From: CAZUZS01 sp964624795
GTDB lineage: Bacteria; Calditrichota; Calditrichia; RBG-13-44-9
DNA: 39,245 nucleotides
Direction: 5' to 3'
Assembly (NCBI GenBank): GCA_964624795.1
Contig: CAZUZS010000047.1
Span: forward strand, 1 to 39,245
Part shown: piece after piece, positions 34,901 to 39,245 of the stretch
Position numbering within the stretch: position 1 is the stretch's first letter
How the letters are laid out: every line of letters starts with the position of its first letter
Notes under the pieces: generated by a model
Told to the model about the DNA's origin: nothing
What the model saw: only the letters and a program-made list of their open reading frames with translations
The model's database searches: none
Program-made: the position numbers and the translations under genes

Positions 34901-35141
34901 TGCTCACATCCAGAATCAGAACCGCGCCTCCCGAACCCAGGTAAACAATATTTCGTGCTGTATCCACTGCGACCGCGTTTGCGGCCCCGAAAGGCCAGTT
35001 GCCGATTCTGGTCAGGTTTGTATTTCCGATCTTGTTAACAGAATTCCGATTGTTTTGAATTTGCCGGGCAAAAACAGGCAGGCAACACAGGAAAATCAAC
35101 ATCAGTAAGCAAAGAGCAGAATAAGATCTGTTTTGTTTCAT
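31998..35141 (-). CDS. Large secreted LVIVD/Ycf48 double-propeller protein with sorting domain
   Basis: A 1047-aa exported protein in four parts. It has a signal peptide (about 1-25). Residues about 40-640 hold many LVIVD repeats, each with a GxYAYVA strand followed by [LM]xVxDISDPxxPxxVG, expected to form a first propeller set. Residues about 650-950 hold Ycf48/BNR repeats with DxxxGWAVGxxGxIxxTxDGGxxW cores, a second propeller. The sorting tail has DNYPNPFNSTTIIRYQL, LRIYNVLGKEVKTLL, SSGIYFYRL and final NKKMILIK. GAGGAG precedes the ATG. The two repeat classes also occur separately in neighbours. The role is unknown; it could be surface adhesion or binding. Confidence 0.9.
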   Translation of the reverse strand: MKQNRSYSALCLLMLIFLCCLPVFARQIQNNRNSVNKIGNTNLTRIGNWPFGAANAVAVDTARNIVYLGSGGAVLILDVSNFSHPRLLSDIINTTGLVLDLSYNPQKEHLYVAARYEDFQIWDVHNPTAPYQIIRYELPDPYADPRPPVDNVGFWGNYAILECDFDFVNSIDITDPKTPMWVGAESYMGNPSRDIHVDVEGHVHSAGAQNYVKIYIGPNGSLSGGYSYHLTDGPSIVFGVPDAAFLGYRDYMLIIDTQSYAFPVWSATTVGDAYDIFVQNDHAYLTVDDRLQIYNVEDYSSPFPEGSCVVPDFPRKLQVAGINAYLAGRFAGLRIIDVEKPLTPFELGFYETFSATTDMDRSGDYGYIAELDDGMLVLDLSNLSHPRLVGQYDTPGSAGALEVGGNYAYIADGGGGLRIADISDPLHPYEVGAFDSLNWAREICISGSYAYVVDDIINQPDWIRVFDISDPFNPVAVGGLLMQSDVYSLDASGNYLYAAATEQGMRVLDISDPANLAEVGYFLAPKVFDVKVQGNYAYLAAADWEGGFVTLDISDPHYPVFVSAYNPGGWLHPFDVDVEGEYAYVGDPVGNRFLMLYIGDPANPSLLGSFTMSGSVANLYAQDSLVYVSDGQAGLQIFENALFSTSGAGITWQQQSTGTSEDLWSVCFAGTATGWAAGNNGMIVKTVDGGQTWLQKLSGTQNELFTVFFVDENVGWVGGREGTILKSTDGGENWAPQATGTTDVFRSICFVDEDNGWAVGQNGRILHTSDGGQNWSSQYSGVSDYLLKVHFVDADHGWIAASDEYGRILRTANGGSSWQQIYVPCQEYVYCVYFVGQNTGWAVTTGVQIFKTTDGGDTWVKQYDNPQGPYDVLISVYFLDGNTGWAVGSGGNIVSTTDGGITWEAQTSGVPNYLTSVYFSDRNNGWVAGKEGLVLKAASGATTIGNNNGLDTIIPDEFILFDNYPNPFNSTTIIRYQLPARSEVTLRIYNVLGKEVKTLLNDALPPGVGSVVWDGTDNSGSGVSSGIYFYRLESRHFTENKKMILIK

Positions 35142-35696
35142 TTCTTAACTCCTCTGCTTTATTTATTGGATCCGCGAAGTATCGCGGTTTTCAATTTTCC
35201 CGTATAACGAGATTGTCGGGAGCTTCGATGGAGTTACATCTTGTCTAAACAACCCATAATTTTTTCAAGAATTCCAGTTTAATTGAAGCATACCATTCAA
35301 GATGAAACAATACTTCGCTTGGCTCTTTAAGAGAACAGGTGACATCAATCAACCTCGGCCTGACGCAAACAGACTTTCCTTCAAGAGTGCCATTACCACA
35401 GACCACTTTGATATTGACTATTTGATTCGCACCGTTTTCCTCCGTCATCGTTGTGAGGACTAATAGCATTTGAATTTTATGCCTGCATCAGTCTCGCCGC
35501 GGGTAAGATCTTATATATTTATAAATCAAATCCCATTGAAATAGCTGCTATCCCGGTTTCGGGGACAAGATTATGAAATTCTACTCTTCCAATATCGGAA
35601 AATCAAATGCGGAAATCATCACAAAAGTATCACAAAAGGAAAACCACCCGATTTTCAGAAGCAGTTATGGTTGATTTGGCAAAATATAAGGAGGTA
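35142..35696. other. Intergenic region with weak open frame
   Basis: About 555 bp upstream of the 1047-residue protein. A short hairpin CCGCGA-AGTA-TCGCGG (35172-35187) lies in the presumed 5' untranslated region of that gene. The only sizeable frame (35245-35469, minus) is listed separately with low confidence. Confidence 0.5.
35245..35469 (-). CDS. Possible small hypothetical protein
   Basis: A 74-codon frame with an ATG at 35469 but no clear ribosome site. The sequence (VNIKVVCGNGTLEGKSVCVR, then RLIDVTCSLKEPSEVLFHLEW) has an amphipathic, protein-like composition with three Cys and no signal peptide. An internal ATG eight codons in is equally possible. It is not recognised and could be chance. 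Confidence 0.25.
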   Translation of the reverse strand: MLLVLTTMTEENGANQIVNIKVVCGNGTLEGKSVCVRPRLIDVTCSLKEPSEVLFHLEWYASIKLEFLKKLWVV

Positions 35697-36746
35697 TTAT
35701 TTGGTATCTTTCGGCTCTGGCGGATCGTTCTTAGCCTGTCCCTGATCATAAAGTCCGGGATATAGATTTTTGGCACATTCCGGGCACAGTCCGTGGCTGA
35801 AATTGGCATCAGAGTGCTTCTGGATATAAGACTCCAACTGGCTCCAGTAACCCCGGTCATCCCGGATTTTTTTGCAATTAGCACAGATTGGGAGCAAACC
35901 GCCCAGAACTTTGACACGAGACATCGCATCTTCCAGCTCTTCCTTCTGCCGGGTGAGGACCTCCTGACTTTGTTTCAGATTCCTGAAAAGCAGACTGTAC
36001 GGTTTTTTAAAGCCAGTATCAACAATTGCTTTATAGATCAGGAAATATGAGACAATTTTCAGAATATGTCCCACAAGGTTGGAGAAGCCAAAAACGCTGC
36101 TGTACAAAGTGAAGAAGAATTCCCTGGCAATAGCGATCATGATAGAAGCAATCACGAGTCTGAACACCACCACATCCATCTTATCCCGGTTCTGGTATGT
36201 TACAACCGCCGCTGCAACCAGGATAATCGAAATTATATATTCACTTATTCTCTTAAAAGGCGTGAGTCCGGTTGGTTCGAGATAACAATCCGGGAATACC
36301 TTCCAGTAAAAGATTGAGAGCGCCAGCAGCACAGTGACTGCCAAATAAGTCAGGAATTTGCCCCATAAACCTGACTTGCGTTGAAGGAAAAACGGTGCCA
36401 GTAGCAGTGAGGTGGCCTCCATTCCCCGGGATGCAATCCAGAGCTGGGTGGGAACATTTGCACTGTGGTCGTGGATTACGGCCATACCTGTGTACGATAG
36501 GGTGTGAAGAAGATCGAGGCCTCCTACAAAAAAATAGGCAATTCCAAGGAAAAGCAGGTAATCGTTGTCCAGCAGCAGACGGGTATTCCAGGCGAAAATA
36601 AAAATGGTAAGCGCTACTACCACACTGAATATTTCCGCCAGTGCGTGGAATAGCAAATAGTTATAGAGACTTGCAAGGTACAGCAAAAAAACAAGAAAAA
36701 GGGATATCCCAATGGTTATCCAGATATTTTGTTTTGCATTCAACAT
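35697..36746 (-). CDS. MASE3-type membrane sensor with CxxC-CxxC domain
   Basis: A 349-aa protein. Residues about 8-240 form seven hydrophobic helices with features of the MASE3 sensory domain (YFFVGGLDLLHTLSYTGM, then ASRGMEATSLLLAPFFL). Residues about 245-278 are a coiled-coil linker (LLFRNLKQSQEVLTRQKEEL). The C-terminal module has LLPICANCKKIRDDRGYW (Cys288, Cys291) and FSHGLCPECAKNLY (His318, Cys321, Cys324), a conserved pair of CxxC motifs that probably binds zinc. This module is usually found after PAS domains or on response regulators. There is no GGDEF, EAL, kinase or HAMP domain, so the output is unknown. The ribosome site is weak. A short acidic/Pro-rich tail ends the protein. Confidence 0.85.
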   Translation of the reverse strand: MLNAKQNIWITIGISLFLVFLLYLASLYNYLLFHALAEIFSVVVALTIFIFAWNTRLLLDNDYLLFLGIAYFFVGGLDLLHTLSYTGMAVIHDHSANVPTQLWIASRGMEATSLLLAPFFLQRKSGLWGKFLTYLAVTVLLALSIFYWKVFPDCYLEPTGLTPFKRISEYIISIILVAAAVVTYQNRDKMDVVVFRLVIASIMIAIAREFFFTLYSSVFGFSNLVGHILKIVSYFLIYKAIVDTGFKKPYSLLFRNLKQSQEVLTRQKEELEDAMSRVKVLGGLLPICANCKKIRDDRGYWSQLESYIQKHSDANFSHGLCPECAKNLYPGLYDQGQAKNDPPEPKDTK

Positions 36747-36937
36747 AAAATCTTATGTGCCCTTTTTAAATTCTCTTTTACGCCCACAAGCAAAAGTACG
36801 CATAACAGGCCAGGCCGGACAAATTAAAATTTTCGGAAATAATCAATTTAACATAAGTTACCTGTATAATTATATTGAGATAGATTTGATATACTGTGAA
36901 AATCCTTCTTTAATCTGGCTTAACATTATTCAGGCCC

Positions 36938-36969
36938 CAAAAAGAAACCTCGCTTTGTGGGAGGTTTCT
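36938..36969 (-). terminator. Rho-independent terminator (minus strand)
   Basis: On the minus strand AGAAACCTC (36969-36961) pairs with GAGGTTTCT (36951-36943) around a nine-base loop and is followed by a U-tract. It lies about 30 bp after the stop of the truncated sorting-domain gene, so the gene's 3' end is intact although its 5' end is lost. Confidence 0.85.
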
Positions 36970-36997
36970 ACGATTCTGCCAATATAGGCATAAAAAG

Positions 36998-37528
36998 TTA
37001 TTCCATATGCCGCTTTCTTATGAGCAACATCTTCTTAATAACCGAGTTCTTTCCGGCAGCAAGTCTGTAAAAATATACACCGCTGCTAAGATTATCTCCA
37101 TTAAAGACAACATTATAGCTACCGGCGGCCCTTACGCCATCAACTAAGGTGACAACTTCCTGCCCCAAAGAGTTATATACAACTAAAGAGACCATCTCTC
37201 GTTCCGGAAGCGTGAATTTTATAGTAGTTGTGAGATTTAAGGGGTTGGGGAAATTCTGTTCCAACTCAAATGAGGAGGGAGCGGTTAACGGGATTTGAGA
37301 ATTAATGGAAGTTAGAATTTCGTTTATCGGCCTTTTGAAAACACCTGTTGCATAAGTACCCGCTACCACATTCTGACCGATGAAGTCGAGCACCTCAACT
37401 GCGCTTGTTGAGCCATAAGGTGGTAATCCTTCACTAACGGACAACCAATTCTCTCCGTAGTCCGTCGTGCGGTACAGGTCTCTCTCTGCCGAGCCTGCAA
37501 ATATGGTTGAATTGGTAAGCCAGCATCT
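36998..37528 (-). pseudogene. 5'-truncated propeller gene with sorting domain
   Basis: An open frame of 176 codons that begins after an in-frame TAA (37529-37531) and has no signal peptide or good start; a 148-aa part beginning at TTG 37444 is the longest start-to-stop frame. It encodes the last propeller blades (NSTIFAGSAERDLYRTTDYG, then ENWLSVSEGLPPYG) and a complete sorting domain (EQNFPNPLNLTTTIKFTL, LVVYNSLGQEVVTLV, NLSSGVYFYRL, VIKKMLLIRK). Its terminator is intact. Without a signal peptide the tail cannot be used for export, so it is scored as a pseudogene. The Asn-Pro-Phe of the usual motif is Asn-Pro-Leu here. Confidence 0.75.
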
Positions 37529-37716
37529 TTAATATAGTCGCGTTTTCATTCGACAAGCTTACTTGTCCCGACTCAGGGTCACGGAAGGAAAAAGCAGGTT
37601 GGGCGTAACGCACTATAATTTTCCGGCAGGTTCAATCCCAACGCTAATGCGCGATGAATATCCTTGATCACTTAAATTGCTTTATGGAATGCCTGAATAA
37701 ATCGGCCCGCGCGATC

Positions 37717-38820
37717 TCATCGGAATACATACCCCAATCCAACCCGCCAACCGTAGGTTTTTTCATGGATCGAGAAACGATCAAAATGGATCCCCTCTAA
37801 ATTTACCAACAAGTTTCTCAGAATTATCCCCTCCGCTTTTAATGACACCATCCGTTGCTCATCAATATCCGGCGTATAGCCAAGCCACAGTTTCATGTAA
37901 GGCTTCTCCTTTATGTAATTCAGGCCAAAGGTTGCCGGGGAGTATGGAAGGTCCGTCACGAAATCAAACGATAAATAAAAACGTTTTATCAAGCCTGCTT
38001 TCACTTCCAGGTTTGGTATCAAAAAAAAGTCCCAAATTAATTTCTTGATTTCAGCATCCGGCACGCGGATAAAAAGGATACCAGGTTCCACCCCGAAATA
38101 TTTTCCATCCTTTACAAAATACGGATTCAGCCACAGTCCGTCCAGGTCCTTTTTGTATTCACCTGTTCTGTTCTCCTGCTCCGTGATAAAAACGCCCATG
38201 CGGATACCAAATCCGTTTCCACTACCCCATTTTCTGGCGTTTATTCTGATTTCCTGGTAAAATCCGTTCCAGTCGCTGTAATGACCTGCGCCGTAAGTCA
38301 GGTCCAACAAGTACGCGTCGGGAGCATCAGGAAGATAATATTCTTCGTTCCAGATGCCGCGGCTTTTCGATTTTGCCTCCATTTCCGCTTCGCGATAAGC
38401 GGCAGCGTGAAGGGTGTCCGGTTCTGCTATATATTTGCCATATCCGCTCTCCAGATAATGCAGGTTGTAGCATACCGTTTTTAGCAAAAATTTCTGAACG
38501 AGCCGAACCGGGATAGGTCCCGAATTATTTTCAGCGGGCTGGAAAAATTCTGCCGTCAACATTTGTCCCAGGAATTGTCCTTTCGCATACATTTTAATTT
38601 GCAGGGCGAAAAAAGCCAGCTTTTTATTGCTGTCGGAAAGGGACGGCGCTTCCACATGAGCCAGCCTGATTTCCCTGCCGTCTTTCAATTCAAAAAGGTT
38701 GCTATCCAGAACCTTTACGATTTTTACATCTTCTGCATGAAGCCGGATGAGCGGCAGAAATAAAAGTACGGCGCTGCAAAGAAGAATTCGATGTAAATTT
38801 GTTTGAAGCCGAAATGTCAT
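37717..38820 (-). CDS. Thermonuclease-like domain fused to an outer-membrane beta-barrel
   Basis: A 367-aa exported protein. A signal peptide ends at about residue 29 (LIRLHA-ED). Residues 31-159 match the OB-fold staphylococcal nuclease domain: DVKIVKVLDSNLFELKDGRE, IRLAHVEAPS at 51-60, and the closing helix YREAEMEAKSKSRGIWNEEY. Residues about 165-367 are alternating strands typical of an outer-membrane barrel (LLDLTYGAGHYSDWNG, KLWLGYTPDIDEQRMVSLKA), ending WRVGLGYVFR. Compared with the nuclease, Arg52 is kept (Arg35 position), but the Asp40 and Glu43 positions are Glu57 and Ser60, so nuclease activity is doubtful. AGGAG precedes the ATG. Confidence 0.75.
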   Translation of the reverse strand: MTFRLQTNLHRILLCSAVLLFLPLIRLHAEDVKIVKVLDSNLFELKDGREIRLAHVEAPSLSDSNKKLAFFALQIKMYAKGQFLGQMLTAEFFQPAENNSGPIPVRLVQKFLLKTVCYNLHYLESGYGKYIAEPDTLHAAAYREAEMEAKSKSRGIWNEEYYLPDAPDAYLLDLTYGAGHYSDWNGFYQEIRINARKWGSGNGFGIRMGVFITEQENRTGEYKKDLDGLWLNPYFVKDGKYFGVEPGILFIRVPDAEIKKLIWDFFLIPNLEVKAGLIKRFYLSFDFVTDLPYSPATFGLNYIKEKPYMKLWLGYTPDIDEQRMVSLKAEGIILRNLLVNLEGIHFDRFSIHEKTYGWRVGLGYVFR

Positions 38821-39245
38821 AGTTATTCTCCTATTTGAAATGATTACCTAAATATTCGCATTGAATTCTTGGTGTAGCCGTTTATTGCAGGCACAGATAC
38901 GGAAACTAAATTATCTCATTTCTGTCAAGATCAGCAGCACCTGTTAGCCGCCAACCCGAAGCCAATGTACGCCCGCTTACTTTTGCCTGTTTCCCTGCAT
39001 TTTATATTCGCAATTTCAAGATAATTTATTGGGGAAGATTTTCTTCTTCAAGGAATTTTTAAAAAAATCAAGCCAGCAGTAAAGATTCTTTAATATTGTG
39101 TCACACTAAATCTGTATAAGCGATGAATTCAATCCTGACATTCTCCCTGGAGTAGTCGCAAAAAATATAAGTAATTTTCGCAAAGTATAGTATTTGATTT
39201 TTGAGAATTATTTCCTAACTTTATCCAAAGCAGACTAAAATTTAG
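38821..39245. other. Intergenic region at the window edge
   Basis: A 425-bp A/T-rich stretch upstream of the nuclease-like gene. No gene, RNA or strong promoter could be supported. The next gene lies outside the window. Confidence 0.5.

Noticed and set aside
35172..35187. CCGCGA-AGTA-TCGCGG hairpin as a terminator
   Set aside because: The stem is only 6 bp and the T-run on the plus strand is four bases, while no plus-strand gene ends nearby; on the minus strand it lies upstream of a gene with no following U-tract.

Overview
The window looks like a piece of chromosome from a Gram-negative bacterium of the FCB superphylum, outside Proteobacteria. The best guess is a Calditrichota/KSB1-like or related lineage. 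This is inferred from exported proteins that end in the NYPNPFN-type, C-terminal-sorting-like domain (final residues KKMxLxK), LVIVD and Ycf48-like propellers, outer-membrane beta-barrels and lipoproteins. Nothing here is a species-level marker. No phage, insertion sequence or CRISPR array is visible.

Layout. 1-2.7 kb, minus strand: tRNA-Ser(GGA), tadA, a cobalamin adenosyltransferase and an OprO/OprP-like porin. 3.3-10.4 kb, plus strand: a membrane-anchored CYTH protein, a small membrane protein, DinB-like and RidA-like proteins, a PlsC-like acyltransferase whose stop codon lies inside a heptamer tandem repeat, an ACE-like (M2) lipoprotein peptidase, and a two-gene small membrane protein/lipoprotein pair. 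10.5-13.0 kb, minus strand: plsY-purC-gpsA. 13.2-18.0 kb, plus strand: an aromatic amino acid operon, aroF-aroA-aroC/aroQ-tyrA. 18.8-25.0 kb, plus strand: a TetR regulator followed by a LolA-like protein, two FtsX/LolE-type permeases, a LolD-like ATPase and an outer-membrane beta-barrel protein. 25.2-27.3 kb, minus strand: an APC transporter and a multi-pass membrane protein. 27.7-38.8 kb, minus strand: secreted and surface proteins (Ycf48 propeller, M1 aminopeptidase, a 1047-residue LVIVD/Ycf48 protein), three decayed fragments, a MASE3 membrane sensor, and a nuclease-fold protein fused to a beta-barrel.

The strongest discovery is upstream of aroF. A 25-codon leader peptide carries the run Tyr-Tyr-Tyr-Phe-Tyr-Phe. 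It is followed by three mutually exclusive RNA helices: a 1:2 stem, a 13-bp antiterminator with one mismatch, and a rho-independent terminator. This is a complete ribosome-mediated attenuator sensing Tyr/Phe, and it sits in front of an operon that makes chorismate and commits it to tyrosine/phenylalanine. The same operon contains a chorismate synthase fused in frame to an AroQ chorismate mutase, joining two consecutive pathway steps in one chain.

The second notable system is the TetR-controlled lipoprotein/lipid transport cassette. It has matching 16-bp operators in front of tetR and in front of the LolA-like gene. All functions are inferred from motifs and fold-level resemblance read by eye; no database search was run.
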